Shown here: one piece after another, positions 36,889-46,222 of the stretch | Numbering within the stretch: position 1 is the first letter of the stretch | Layout of the letters: each line of letters starts with the position of its first letter | Source: Flavobacterium ovatum | Lineage (GTDB): Bacteria > Bacteroidota > Bacteroidia > Flavobacteriales > Flavobacteriaceae | DNA length: 64,000 nucleotides | Direction of reading: 5' to 3' | Assembly: GCF_040703125.1 (NCBI RefSeq) | Contig: NZ_CP160035.1 | Location: 3,582,001 to 3,646,000, forward strand | Translations under genes and position numbers: made by a program | Notes under the pieces: generated by a model | The model's input: the letters and a program-made list of their open reading frames with translations, nothing else | What the model was told of the DNA's origin: nothing | The model's database searches: none

Positions 36889-37063
36889 CTTATATTTTAC
36901 AACTTTTAAGAATCTTGACTTGAGCCAATTCTGAGTATTAGTTGAAGGACTCGATTTGACAAATGAGTTGTAGCTGAAATTGCCTTTTGCCTTTTGAAAT
37001 TGCTTTTTTGCTTTTTGAACTGAAATATATGTACTTTTACTTTTTATAAAAAACTCACATTAT

Positions 37064-38434
37064 ATGCCTACAACTGTTTCTTTTTTATTGATTTTTATAA
37101 TTGCGCTTGCAATTGGTTTTGTGATTGGCAAAATACTTTCTTCGGCGGGATTCAAGGCGGATGAGAGCAGCTTAAACGAAAGAATTTTTGGTCTCCAGTC
37201 TCAATTAGAACAAGGAAAAGAACAACTAGTTGACGAACGAGCTAATTTTGAAAAGCAACTATTATCTAACCAAACTGAGAAGGAACAATTACGAAACGAA
37301 AAAGAAAGCCTAGTCATTCAGCTATCAAAAAAGGAAGCCGACTTTGAGAACCTTTGGGAACGCAACAAGGATCAAAAAGAAGAGGTAGAGAAATTACAGG
37401 AAAAATTCACCAAGGAATTTGAAAACCTAGCCAATAAAATTCTAGACGAAAAGTCAAGTAAATTTACAGAGCAGAATAAAGAAAACATGAAAAACATCTT
37501 ATCACCACTACAAGATAAAATTCAGTTGTTTGAGAAGAAAGTAGAAGATACCCATAAAGAAAGTATTGATTATCATGCGGCGCTGAGACAGCAAATTATG
37601 GGGCTACGTGAAATGAATTTACAAATGAGCAAGGAAACCTTGAACTTGACCAAAGCGTTGAAAGGCGATAGCAAAATGCAAGGAAACTGGGGCGAGTTGG
37701 TATTGGAACGTGTTTTAGAAAAATCAGGTTTGGAAAAAGGCCGTGAATATGAGGTACAACAAAGTTTTACTACTGAGGAAGGCAACCGTGTGTTTCCAGA
37801 TGTTGTGATTAACCTACCTGATGGCAAAAAAATGATTGTCGATTCTAAAGTCTCCTTAACGGCTTATGAAAAATACATCAATGAGGAAGAGGATGATTTA
37901 AAAGCTAGTTATTTAAAAGAACACGTCAATTCGATCAAGCGACACGTGGAGCAATTGGGCAACAAAAACTACCAAGATTTGTACCAAATAGAGAGCCCTG
38001 ACTTTGTGCTACTATTCATTCCTATTGAACCTGCTTTTGCAATGGCATTGAACGAAGACACTACGTTATACAATAAAGCATTTGAAAAGAATATTGTCAT
38101 TGTTACTCCCGCTACCCTACTCGCTACCTTACGTACTATTGATAGTATGTGGACGAATCAAAAGCAACAAGAAAATGCTTTTGAAATTGCTCGTCAAGCT
38201 GGAGCTCTTTACGATAAATTTGAAGGTTTTGTTGCTGATTTAATGAAAATTGGAAAAAAACTAGAAGAAACAAAAACAGAATACAATGGTGCCATGAATA
38301 AACTGGTTGATGGAAAAGGAAATCTAATAACTAGTGTTGAAAAATTAAAAAAGATGGGGGCTAAAGCAAAGAAATCACTTCCTGAAAACATTTTGTCAAG
38401 AGCAGAAAAAGATGAAAACAAACTCCTCAACTAA
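37064..38434 (+). CDS. rmuC: DNA recombination protein RmuC
   Basis: 456 residues. One N-terminal membrane helix (about 5-24), a long coiled coil rich in Glu/Lys (about 35-180) and the RmuC nuclease-like domain: GNWGELVLERVLEKSGLEKG, RVFPDVVINLPDGKKMIVDSKVS, and FIPIEPAFAMAL. RmuC limits inversions at short inverted repeats in E. coli. The Asp...Asp-Ser-Lys signature is kept. It ends at a terminator. Confidence 0.93.
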   Translation: MPTTVSFLLIFIIALAIGFVIGKILSSAGFKADESSLNERIFGLQSQLEQGKEQLVDERANFEKQLLSNQTEKEQLRNEKESLVIQLSKKEADFENLWERNKDQKEEVEKLQEKFTKEFENLANKILDEKSSKFTEQNKENMKNILSPLQDKIQLFEKKVEDTHKESIDYHAALRQQIMGLREMNLQMSKETLNLTKALKGDSKMQGNWGELVLERVLEKSGLEKGREYEVQQSFTTEEGNRVFPDVVINLPDGKKMIVDSKVSLTAYEKYINEEEDDLKASYLKEHVNSIKRHVEQLGNKNYQDLYQIESPDFVLLFIPIEPAFAMALNEDTTLYNKAFEKNIVIVTPATLLATLRTIDSMWTNQKQQENAFEIARQAGALYDKFEGFVADLMKIGKKLEETKTEYNGAMNKLVDGKGNLITSVEKLKKMGAKAKKSLPENILSRAEKDENKLLN

Positions 38435-38474
38435 CTTTAATCTACTCTGTTAAAACTTAAATTTTCGAAACGTT

Positions 38475-38512
38475 AAAAAAGAACTAAAATTCGTATTTTT
38501 TAGTTCTTTTTT
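38475..38512. terminator. Terminator after rmuC
   Basis: AAAAAAGAACTAAAA (38475-38489) pairs with TTTTTAGTTCTTTTTT, about 40 bp after the stop codon. Confidence 0.85.
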
Positions 38513-38569
38513 ATTTTATAATCATTTAAAAAATCGTAACTTTAAGAAGATCCCAAAAGTATTTCAATC

Positions 38570-39154
38570 ATGAAAAAATCAATACTTTATTTCTTCCTAT
38601 TTTTCACAATTACTACTTATTCTCAAAAAATATTGACGGTCAAGAATGCTATTGTTTTATTTGAAGCATCAGTTCCTTTCTTCGAACCTGTAGCAGCAAA
38701 AAACGAAGTTGTTCAAGTGGCTCTAAATACAAAAAAAGGGTATATCAGTTTTGAAATTCCAATGAAAAAATTTCAATTTGAAAGAAGTTTGATGGAAGAG
38801 CATTTTAATGACAATTATTTAGAGACCAAACGGTATCCAACTGCTACTTTTAAAGGGCTGATTGAAAAATTCGACCTACAAGTTATTTTCAAAACAGCAA
38901 AGTTTTTTTTGATTAAAGGGGAAATCACAATCCATGGGAAATCTAAAAATATTACTGTCGCAGCTAATCTCAAAAAAACAAAAGAAGGAATCACACTCTT
39001 GTCTGATTTTCAACTTTATACAGATGACTATGATATTGAAATTCCATTCTTAATAAGTAATAAAATATCTAAAACAGTAAATGTTACAGTGAATGCTTTT
39101 TTTCTTACTAAATCAACTGAATTAAGTACCCTAGCTATTTCTACGAAACCTTAA
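38570..39154 (+). CDS. YceI-like secreted protein (first copy)
   Basis: 194 residues with a signal peptide (MKKSILYFFLFFTITTYSQ). The body shows the YceI lipocalin-like pattern: ASVPFFEPVAAKNEV, ISFEIPMKKFQFERSLMEEH, then FNDNYLETKRYPTATFKG, and LIKGEITIHGKSKNITV. YceI proteins bind isoprenoid-type lipids in the periplasm. A second homologue with the same LMEEHFN motif lies at 40893. Its stop overlaps the stop of the convergent DUF5777 gene by 4 bp. Confidence 0.85.
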   Translation: MKKSILYFFLFFTITTYSQKILTVKNAIVLFEASVPFFEPVAAKNEVVQVALNTKKGYISFEIPMKKFQFERSLMEEHFNDNYLETKRYPTATFKGLIEKFDLQVIFKTAKFFLIKGEITIHGKSKNITVAANLKKTKEGITLLSDFQLYTDDYDIEIPFLISNKISKTVNVTVNAFFLTKSTELSTLAISTKP

Positions 39155-40026
39155 AATACTCTTACCAGATTAAACCCAAAAGAAATTTCTCCTTTTGACC
39201 AATCGCCTGTGGTTTGCCCTAAGAAACCTGATTCGTGCATTGCGCGTGCATTGGTAAAATGCATTTGAAAGACATGTCCTCCCGTTTCTAAATCTACCCC
39301 TACAGAAAGTGGGTTTTTATAAATAGATTGAGAAGCTCTGTTTAAATGTGCTCCATAATCCATATTTAAAGACCAGCGTTTAGCCAATTTGTATCTACCG
39401 CCTATTCCTAGTGCAAATTGATTATTATCTTGTGGATTAGGTAAAATAACATTGTTACTGGAATCCAGAATATCTCTAACTACATTTTCATGAAAGAAAG
39501 TAGGTGCTAGTTCAAGTGAGAACTTATCGTTTAGTTTTCTTGAAATTAATAATTGGCTCACATAAGTTAAACGATGTTTAAATTCTAGCAAGGGATAAAA
39601 TTGTTTTTTCATCTCTGAATTAATTGCAACACTATTAAACCCAACAATTGTAAACGGAAACCCATTCGAGTCTTGAGACATTAAGCGATATTTTACGGCA
39701 AAATCGTAGGTCTTTTGAAAGCCACTTCTCGAGGCATGAACTGTGACTCCATCAGTCAGTCCGTAGGCGAATTTAATTTGAGTAACAGCGTCATCAATAC
39801 CAAAGAAATCTTCAAAACCATTTTTAATGTAATCGAATCGATGCGCAACCACAAAAAACAAATCTCCTTTACCAACTAATTTGGTTGATTCAAAATTGAC
39901 TATTTTAAGCGATTTAAAAGCTGACATTGTTTTCGTATCTTCTTTTATATCATCAATTTCATCCAATAAATTATTTTGTGAAAACATACAAATAGGCAAC
40001 AACAAAGCGATCCAAAGATTTTTCAT
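39151..40026 (-). CDS. DUF5777-type outer-membrane beta-barrel protein
   Basis: 291 residues with a signal peptide (MKNLWIALLLPICMFSQ). The family-like N-terminal part (FKSLKIVNFESTKLVGKGDLFFVVAHRFDYI, read in two parts around the K-G-D) is followed by alternating hydrophobic beta strands (TQIKFAYGLTDGVTVHASRS, FPFTIVGFNSVAI, LELAPTFFHENVV), consistent with a barrel. These proteins often sit next to YceI and c-type cytochrome genes, as here. Role unknown. Confidence 0.8.
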   Translation of the reverse strand: MKNLWIALLLPICMFSQNNLLDEIDDIKEDTKTMSAFKSLKIVNFESTKLVGKGDLFFVVAHRFDYIKNGFEDFFGIDDAVTQIKFAYGLTDGVTVHASRSGFQKTYDFAVKYRLMSQDSNGFPFTIVGFNSVAINSEMKKQFYPLLEFKHRLTYVSQLLISRKLNDKFSLELAPTFFHENVVRDILDSSNNVILPNPQDNNQFALGIGGRYKLAKRWSLNMDYGAHLNRASQSIYKNPLSVGVDLETGGHVFQMHFTNARAMHESGFLGQTTGDWSKGEISFGFNLVRVF

Positions 40027-40034
40027 AGTATCCT

Positions 40035-40421
40035 TTATTTAATTAATACACATTGATCCATTTTTAACTCTTCAAGTAGTGAGTCAAATCCAATCAATCT
40101 TCCTTTAATCTCAACTTCCTCCCCAATTTTAATTGTTCCGGGTAGGTTATCTACAAATACAGCATGTAATTGATGCTCTAATGCTAATGTTTTTGTTTCA
40201 TGTTCAAATGAACTAATAAAGCCTTTTACAATAATGGTTTTATCTAAATATTTCAAATTGGCATCTATTTCATTTTCTTTGTATGATGTGAACAAGTTTT
40301 CAATTTGTCCGTTATACACTTCGTTTTCATTTTCTATATTTCGATGGACTTTATATATATAGAAATAACCTCCAACCATTACCAAAACCAATATCGTTAA
40401 AATAACTACATATTTTCTCAT
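40035..40421 (-). CDS. Membrane-anchored OB-fold (tRNA_anti-like) protein
   Basis: 128 residues from ATG 40421; the longer frame would begin at TTG. One N-terminal helix (YVVILTILVLVMVGGYFYI) anchors the protein. The rest fits a small OB fold of the tRNA_anti-like group (DANLKYLDKTIIVKGFISSF, IGEEVEIKGRLIGFD). It is 8 bp upstream of the DUF5777 gene on the same strand, so both form an operon. Function unknown. Confidence 0.75.
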   Translation of the reverse strand: MRKYVVILTILVLVMVGGYFYIYKVHRNIENENEVYNGQIENLFTSYKENEIDANLKYLDKTIIVKGFISSFEHETKTLALEHQLHAVFVDNLPGTIKIGEEVEIKGRLIGFDSLLEELKMDQCVLIK

Positions 40422-40513
40422 AATTTTCAATTTAAAATATAAATTTATTACAAAATAATTAAACTTTTAATATTTATTACTAAATTTAACGTACTATTCT
40501 TCAAGATCTATTT

Positions 40514-40891
40514 ATGAAAACTTATCAATTCCTTTTTATTGCTATTGGCTCATTAATAAATGTAAACTGTTCGAATAATTCGGAATCAGATATTACAACA
40601 GGTTCTAATCCAGATCCTATCCCAACAACAATAACTTATACCAATACAATTCAAACTATCATAACATCAAACTGTAATTCCTGTCATGGTACTACTCCTA
40701 CTAATGGAGCTTCTTTTTCATTAAATACATATACCAAAGTTAAAAATGCGATTATTAATGAACAACTTATAGAAAGAATTTCTAAAGCACAAGGTACAAG
40801 CGGTATGATGCCCGATAACGGAACTCGTTTACCTCAAGCAACAATTGATAAAGTAATCAGTTGGAAAAATGATGGTTATAAAGAACAATAA
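40514..40891 (+). CDS. c-type cytochrome lipoprotein
   Basis: 125 residues. A lipoprotein signal ends at Cys19 (SLINVNC). The haem-binding motif is CNSCH (Cys54, Cys57, His58), and SGMMPDNGTRLPQ supplies the likely methionine ligand. This is a short, class I-like domain of the kind that often carries electrons at the cell surface or in the periplasm. The second YceI gene begins 1 bp after the stop, so the two are co-transcribed. Confidence 0.88.
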   Translation: MKTYQFLFIAIGSLINVNCSNNSESDITTGSNPDPIPTTITYTNTIQTIITSNCNSCHGTTPTNGASFSLNTYTKVKNAIINEQLIERISKAQGTSGMMPDNGTRLPQATIDKVISWKNDGYKEQ

Positions 40892-40892
40892 A

Positions 40893-41438
40893 ATGAGATA
40901 CTTAAATTTATATATTATAATACTATTAACCGTTACAAGTGGTTTTTCTCAAAATAGAAAAATCACTAAAACTGGTGAATTAACTTTTGAAGCTTCAGTA
41001 CCCGCCTTTGAAGAAGTGAAAGCTACAAATAAATCTGCGAGTTGTATTTTAAACACGCAAACTGGAGAAATTGCTAGCTTAGCATTAGTAAAAGGATTTC
41101 GATTCAAAGTCGCTTTAATGGAAGAGCATTTTAATGAAAACTACATTGAGAGCAATCGTTTTCCAAAAGCAATATTTAAAGGTTCAATCATTGATTTTGA
41201 TCTAAGTACCCTCAAAAATAACGCCCCTAAAATATATAACTTAACAGGCACATTACAACTTCATGGAAAGATCAAGGAAATTAACACTAAAATTATACTT
41301 CAAAAAAACGGGGAGGATATTCAAGTAAATTGCGAATTCACAGTAAAACCCTCCGATTTTAACATTACGATACCAAAAGTAGTAAGTAAAAAAGTAGCTG
41401 AATCAGTTATGATTAAAGTTGATTACGTACTTAAATAA
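40893..41438 (+). CDS. YceI-like secreted protein (second copy)
   Basis: 181 residues from ATG 40893, directly after the cytochrome stop; a longer frame would overlap that gene. Signal peptide MRYLNLYIIILLTVTSGFSQ. It shares with the copy at 38570 the run GELTFEASVPAFEEVKATNK, LMEEHFNENYIESNRFPKA and LTGTLQLHGK. Pairing with a cytochrome suggests lipid or quinone-like ligand binding linked to electron transfer; that is inference. Confidence 0.85.
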   Translation: MRYLNLYIIILLTVTSGFSQNRKITKTGELTFEASVPAFEEVKATNKSASCILNTQTGEIASLALVKGFRFKVALMEEHFNENYIESNRFPKAIFKGSIIDFDLSTLKNNAPKIYNLTGTLQLHGKIKEINTKIILQKNGEDIQVNCEFTVKPSDFNITIPKVVSKKVAESVMIKVDYVLK

Positions 41439-41443
41439 CGACG

Positions 41444-42352
41444 CTAGATACACTGACGAAGTGCTAAAGACAAATCCTTAAATTGAAAATGAAATCCTAG
41501 ATTTTCTATTTTATCAGACGAAACTCTTCTGCCTTTCAAAATAATTTGAGACATCTCACCCATAGCTAATTGAAGTATAAAAGAGGGAACATTAGGTAAC
41601 CAAATTTTATAACCTAAAACTTTAGCAAGCGTTATTGAAAAAAACATATTCGTCGTATTATCGTTTATAGCAGCATTGTAAGCTCCATCCATTTCCGAAT
41701 TTGTAATTGCTTCTAAATAAATACCACACAAATCATCAATATGAATCCAAGGCATGTATTGTTTCCCGGAACCTAATACAGCACCTAATCTCCATTTAAA
41801 AACGGGCAACATTTTTTTTAAAAAACCTTCATTCTTTCCCAACACTAAACCCGTTCTTACTTTCACAATTCGGTTTGAAAATGGACTTAAAGAATCAGCT
41901 GTATCTTCCCATTTTTGACAAGTATGACCTAAAAAATCATCGGCTAATTTTATGGTTTCGTCACAAATTTCACTTCCGTTTACAGCACCATAAACACCAA
42001 CACCTGAAGCTGAAATAAAGGCTTCTAATTTTTTATTGCGTTTCTTTAAAATAGACCCAATAAGTTGTACGGGTTGTACCCTACTGTCAATGATTGCTTT
42101 TTTTCTTTGGGAAGTCCACTGCTTTCCAGCTATATTTTCTCCTGCCAAATGAATTATATAATCGGCTTCAAGTACGGCTTGTTCATCAATAATTTGTTTA
42201 TCTATATCCCAAATACAATACGAAATTGATGGTTTATTTTCTCTTTTCGATCTGCTCAAAACACTCACCTCATAACCATTCTCAACCAATAATTGTGTTA
42301 GACTACGTCCTACAAAACCAGTTCCTCCTGTTATTAAAACCTTCTTTTTCAT
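41444..42352 (-). CDS. TIGR01777 family NAD(P)-dependent epimerase (YfcH-like)
   Basis: 302 residues from ATG 42352; an earlier ATG at 42370 would overlap the photolyase stop. The Rossmann motif is VLITGGTGFVGRSL, followed by DYIIHLAGENIAGKQWTSQRK (read with a break after the conserved LAGENI), ISASGVGVYG, and MPWIHIDDLCG. These extended SDR proteins are often linked to photolyase or SRPBCC genes. The reaction is unknown. It is the last gene of the carotenoid/photolyase operon, 7 bp after the photolyase gene. Confidence 0.88.
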   Translation of the reverse strand: MKKKVLITGGTGFVGRSLTQLLVENGYEVSVLSRSKRENKPSISYCIWDIDKQIIDEQAVLEADYIIHLAGENIAGKQWTSQRKKAIIDSRVQPVQLIGSILKKRNKKLEAFISASGVGVYGAVNGSEICDETIKLADDFLGHTCQKWEDTADSLSPFSNRIVKVRTGLVLGKNEGFLKKMLPVFKWRLGAVLGSGKQYMPWIHIDDLCGIYLEAITNSEMDGAYNAAINDNTTNMFFSITLAKVLGYKIWLPNVPSFILQLAMGEMSQIILKGRRVSSDKIENLGFHFQFKDLSLALRQCI

Positions 42353-42359
42353 CCTTATG

Positions 42360-43655
42360 TTATTTAACAATTCCTGCTTTATAAGTTGCTATGGCACGGT
42401 CACGAGCAAAAGCATGTTCAACCATTGGTGCTGCGTAGCCTAAATCAAATTCGGGAATCCATTTACGAATATAAATTCCTTTTTCATCAAACTTTTTCAT
42501 TTGAATTTCAGGATTAAACACTCTAAAATACGGTGCAGCATCACAACCTGTTCCAGCTGCCCATTGCCAGTTTCCTACATTGGCAGACAAATCAAAATCC
42601 AATAATTTTTGAGCAAAATAAGCTTCCCCCCATTGCCACGAAATCAACAAATGCTTGCACAGAAAACTAGCTACAACCATACGCACTCTATTGTGCATAT
42701 AACCCGTTGCATTCAATTCACGCATACCCGCATCCACCATGGGATACCCCGTATTTCCTGAACACCAACGTTCAAAATCAGCTTCATTATTGCGCCACTG
42801 AATCCCGTCATAAGAACTTTTGAAATTATGTGTCACTACTTTCGGAAAATGAAATAGAATTTGCATAAAGAATTCTCTCCATATCAATTCACTTAAAAAA
42901 ACGGCATTAGTTTTTGAAGCCCACACTACTAATTTACGAATACTTACTGTACCAAATCGTAAATGAGGAGACAAATAAGAAGTTGTATCCAAAGCTGGAA
43001 AATCTCGGGTATCCTGATAGGTTTTGATTTGGCTTAAATTATGAGCATTAACCTTAATTGTACTTTTCTCAAACCCGATTTCTTCAATGGAAGGAAATGT
43101 GAAAAAATATTTAAAAAAATTAAAAAAATAATCTTCCGTTGTATATTCTATTATTGGCAAACAAGATTTGTGTTTTACCAACCACTTATTTTTAAAAGGA
43201 GTGTAAACCGTATATGGCAAACCATCTGCTTTGGTAACTTCGTTTTCTTCAAAAATGACTTGATCTTTGAAGGAATGACAACTGATGTTTTTCGCCTTTA
43301 ATTTGGTAGCTATAGCCAAATCTCGAGCAATTCCAAAAGGTTCGTAATCTTTGTTCCAAAATACTTCTTGTACATCAAACTCTTGTAACAAAGATTCCCA
43401 AACAATTTTGGTTTCTCCTTTTTTTATCAAAAGGGAACTTCCCACAGCGTCTAGCTCTGCATTTATCTCAGTCAATGATTCATAAATGAATGTCACTCTA
43501 GCGTCATCCTTTGGTAAATTTTCTAAAATAACATCATCATAAATAAATATTGGGATTACTGGGTAAATGGAACGCAATGCATGAAATAACCCTACATTGT
43601 CATCTAACCTCAAATCCCTACGGAACCAAAAAAAAGAAACTTTAGTTTTACTCAT
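42360..43655 (-). CDS. phrB: Deoxyribodipyrimidine photolyase
   Basis: 431 residues, close to class I CPD photolyases. The N-terminal antenna domain starts VSFFWFRRDLRLDDN. The FAD-binding half has TSYLSPHLRFGTVS, ELIWREFFMQILFHFP, WCSGNTGYPMVDAGMRELN (the lesion and FAD pocket), NRVRMVVASFLCKHLLI and ANVGNWQWAAGTGCDAAPYFR. The tryptophans for electron transfer appear conserved. It repairs UV dimers with blue light. It overlaps the SRPBCC gene by 4 bp (ATGA). Confidence 0.95.
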   Translation of the reverse strand: MSKTKVSFFWFRRDLRLDDNVGLFHALRSIYPVIPIFIYDDVILENLPKDDARVTFIYESLTEINAELDAVGSSLLIKKGETKIVWESLLQEFDVQEVFWNKDYEPFGIARDLAIATKLKAKNISCHSFKDQVIFEENEVTKADGLPYTVYTPFKNKWLVKHKSCLPIIEYTTEDYFFNFFKYFFTFPSIEEIGFEKSTIKVNAHNLSQIKTYQDTRDFPALDTTSYLSPHLRFGTVSIRKLVVWASKTNAVFLSELIWREFFMQILFHFPKVVTHNFKSSYDGIQWRNNEADFERWCSGNTGYPMVDAGMRELNATGYMHNRVRMVVASFLCKHLLISWQWGEAYFAQKLLDFDLSANVGNWQWAAGTGCDAAPYFRVFNPEIQMKKFDEKGIYIRKWIPEFDLGYAAPMVEHAFARDRAIATYKAGIVK

Positions 43656-44116
43656 GAGAGACTATTAAAAATTTCATTGACCGCTTTTTCGCGGTAAGCA
43701 AATATTTCTGTCAGTTTGTTTTTGACTACCAATGTATTCATAATACGGCCTAAAAAACCTAAAGGCAAACCGTAATGAACGACATCAGTCATTTTTACCC
43801 CTTGTGCTGTAGCTTCAAAAAAATGTTTGTGATGCCATAATGCATAAGGCCCAAAACGTTGTTCATCAATAAAGTAACTTTTATCTTTTACGACTGTAAT
43901 TTCAGTTACCCAAGGTAATTTGACACCTAAAACTGGAGATACTTTATATTGAATAATTTGACCCGCATACATTTTTTTACCATCATAATCTGTGATTTTA
44001 AATCCCATGGTTTCCGGTGTAATCTTTTGTAGATTTTGTGGACTAGAAAAAAAAGCCCAACATTCTTCTAGACTAGCATTGATGATTTGTACTGATTCTT
44101 TTTTATATAATTTCAT
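43652..44116 (-). CDS. SRPBCC (START-like) ligand-binding protein
   Basis: 154 residues. The family pattern is INASLEECWAFFSSPQNLQKITPE (read in two parts), KVSPVLGVKLPWVTEI, and ALWHHKHFFEATAQGVKM. This fold binds hydrophobic ligands in a deep pocket. Homologues occur beside photolyase and TIGR01777 genes in light-induced operons, but their ligand is unknown. It overlaps the photolyase gene start and lies 12 bp after the cyclase gene. Confidence 0.85.
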   Translation of the reverse strand: MKLYKKESVQIINASLEECWAFFSSPQNLQKITPETMGFKITDYDGKKMYAGQIIQYKVSPVLGVKLPWVTEITVVKDKSYFIDEQRFGPYALWHHKHFFEATAQGVKMTDVVHYGLPLGFLGRIMNTLVVKNKLTEIFAYREKAVNEIFNSLS

Positions 44117-44128
44117 AATATGTGGAAT

Positions 44129-44803
44129 TTATTTCTCTAATTTTTTCATAATTACCAAAGTCATTAATAACATCGAAAATGCATAACCAATATCTTCAAT
44201 AGGAATTGTTCCTAATCGAATGCCTAAATTTTCTGCATCATTATAAAAAACAACGGGTTCGGCTATAAAACTCCCTGTTAGAATTCCATTAACAATTGCA
44301 AATGGAATCAAAATAATGAGGAACGTGATAAAAAAAGTATTCAGAATTTGAGGTGCTTTGAGAACGGTATATGTCACTAAAATTAATAAAAGGCTGTAAT
44401 TAACCGTTGTGTACCATTTGCCCCAATTCCAAATTAATACTGGTAGAACAATTATAACTATGAGTCCATAAATACGAATGACAGTAGTATCGCTCAAGGC
44501 TGCTTTTGGCAAAAAATAATGAAAAGCAAAGTGTATAAATAAACTCGCATAGGGAATACAAATAAAGAACAACCATTCTTCAATGGGTAACCCTAAAATT
44601 TCAATCCCAGTGTGATACCTTGGATTAAAATGCCAAACACCTATTTTGGTGAAAAATATATCCCAAACTATAAAAAAAGCAGCTGTAAGCAACAACGCTG
44701 GAAAAAAAGATTTCCACCGTTTACTGAACTGCATCCTTTTCTCAAAACTGTATAAAAACGGAATGATAAAAGAGGCGATATTTAGAATTAGATATAGTGA
44801 CAT
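44129..44803 (-). CDS. crtYcd: Lycopene cyclase, fused CrtYc-CrtYd type
   Basis: 224 residues with about six to seven membrane helices. Two cyclase repeats are visible: FTKIGVWHFNPRY and GLPIEEWLFFICIPYASLF in the first, and GIRLGTIPIEDIGYAFS in the second. The PxEE/PxE(D) signatures are the family's key acidic residues. It turns the ends of lycopene into beta rings in the inner membrane. A 109-bp gap separates it from crtZ and could hold an internal promoter or nothing. Confidence 0.9.
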   Translation of the reverse strand: MSLYLILNIASFIIPFLYSFEKRMQFSKRWKSFFPALLLTAAFFIVWDIFFTKIGVWHFNPRYHTGIEILGLPIEEWLFFICIPYASLFIHFAFHYFLPKAALSDTTVIRIYGLIVIIVLPVLIWNWGKWYTTVNYSLLLILVTYTVLKAPQILNTFFITFLIILIPFAIVNGILTGSFIAEPVVFYNDAENLGIRLGTIPIEDIGYAFSMLLMTLVIMKKLEK

Positions 44804-44912
44804 TTTTAAAAATTTGTTTTTAAGTTTAAAGTTTGTTTGGTTTAAAGTCGATTACTTGAATCTTTAAATTTAAAGTTATCAAACTAATTTTAAACCTTAA
44901 ACAAAAAATCAA

Positions 44913-45353
44913 CTAGATCTTCCAATACTTAAAAGGTACAAATAACATCCCAAAACATTCTCCTTTCTCTTTTCCTAAATGTTTGTGGTGCACTTTATGC
45001 GCTTTTCTAAGTCCTATTAAATAAGGATTCTTAGTGTTTTTAAACCACTTAAAACGTTGATGGATCAAAACATCATGAATCATAAAATAGCAAAAACCAT
45101 AAATGGTAATTCCCAAACCAATGAAAAATAAATAATTGATTCCTCCCTCAACTCCAAAATAGAATAACAAAATACTTGGAATAGCAAAAATGATAAAGAA
45201 AACATCATTGCGTTCAAAAATGTTGGCGTATTTTGGCTGGTGATGGTCTTCATGAAAATACCACATAAATCCATGCATTACGAACTTATGAGTGAGCCAA
45301 GTAACACATTCCATGAATAAAAAAACAGCTAATGTGATCAAAAATGAAATCAT
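44913..45353 (-). CDS. crtZ: Beta-carotene hydroxylase
   Basis: 146 residues. The histidine clusters of the fatty-acid-hydroxylase superfamily are in place: HKFVMHG, HEDHH, and HKVHHKH, which bind a di-iron centre. Four membrane helices are likely. CrtZ adds 3-hydroxyls to the beta rings, giving zeaxanthin from beta-carotene. Position after crtB and before the cyclase supports this role. Confidence 0.92.
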   Translation of the reverse strand: MISFLITLAVFLFMECVTWLTHKFVMHGFMWYFHEDHHQPKYANIFERNDVFFIIFAIPSILLFYFGVEGGINYLFFIGLGITIYGFCYFMIHDVLIHQRFKWFKNTKNPYLIGLRKAHKVHHKHLGKEKGECFGMLFVPFKYWKI

Positions 45354-45380
45354 TTTTTTTATGTTTTAAATTATCGGTTT

Positions 45381-46220
45381 TTAGACTAATTTTAACTTAT
45401 ACGAAACAAAAGATTTGGCAAGCAATCCCATTTTAGAATAATTTGACACTCGGATTCTACTATTTCCAATTTCATGAGAAGGCGTTTTTTCTAATTTATT
45501 GAGCAACTTTTTGTAATATACATAAGCAGTATAAACCCCAAACTTGGCTTCAATAGGCAGTTTTACAATTCCTTGATACGCCACTCTAAAATCTTCTTGA
45601 ATTTCAGTAATAATAGCTTTTTTAGCCTCCTCATCAAAAGAATTCAAATCAACTCCTGGAAAATAATTTCGATTCAAAATAAGGTTATCATCTTTCAAAT
45701 CTCTTAAAAAATTCACCTTTTGAAAAGCAGATCCCAGTCGCATGGCTTCCATTTTCAAAGATTCATACTTAAGTTCATTCCCTTTGACAAAAACCTTCAA
45801 GCACATCAAACCTACTACATCAGCAGAACCATAAATATACTCATTATAGTCTTCTTTATTATCATAATTGAGTTTAACCAAATCCAATTTCATGCTTTTC
45901 AAAAAAGCTTGCACCAAATCATCTGTAATGTTATACTCCTTAACAGTATGCTGAAAGGAATTCAAAATAGGATTCAAACTAATTCCAGCTTCATATGCTT
46001 TATAATACTCTTTTTCAAAGTCATTAATAAGATATTCTTTGTCATACCCATGAAAAGAATCTACTATTTCGTCAGCAAAACGAACAAAACCATAAATGCT
46101 ATAAATGGCATCCCGAATACTTGGCGACAACATATATACCGCTAATGAAAATGAGGTACTATAATTTTTAGTGACTAACTTACTGCACTTAAACGATACG
46201 GTATCAAATAAATTTTTCAT
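45381..46220 (-). CDS. crtB: Phytoene synthase
   Basis: 279 residues. The squalene/phytoene synthase signature is present as IYGFVRFADEIVDSF (first aspartate-rich region) and RLGSAFQKVNFLRDLKDD (second). It joins two geranylgeranyl diphosphates to phytoene. It starts 2 bp after crtI, so the two are translationally coupled. Confidence 0.95.
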   Translation of the reverse strand: MKNLFDTVSFKCSKLVTKNYSTSFSLAVYMLSPSIRDAIYSIYGFVRFADEIVDSFHGYDKEYLINDFEKEYYKAYEAGISLNPILNSFQHTVKEYNITDDLVQAFLKSMKLDLVKLNYDNKEDYNEYIYGSADVVGLMCLKVFVKGNELKYESLKMEAMRLGSAFQKVNFLRDLKDDNLILNRNYFPGVDLNSFDEEAKKAIITEIQEDFRVAYQGIVKLPIEAKFGVYTAYVYYKKLLNKLEKTPSHEIGNSRIRVSNYSKMGLLAKSFVSYKLKLV

Positions 46221-46222
46221 GT

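Noticed and set aside
36851..37000. A second full tracrRNA at 36.85 kb
   Set aside because: Only the repeat-like part is present; I see no nexus stem or terminator after it, while 25181-25280 has all parts.
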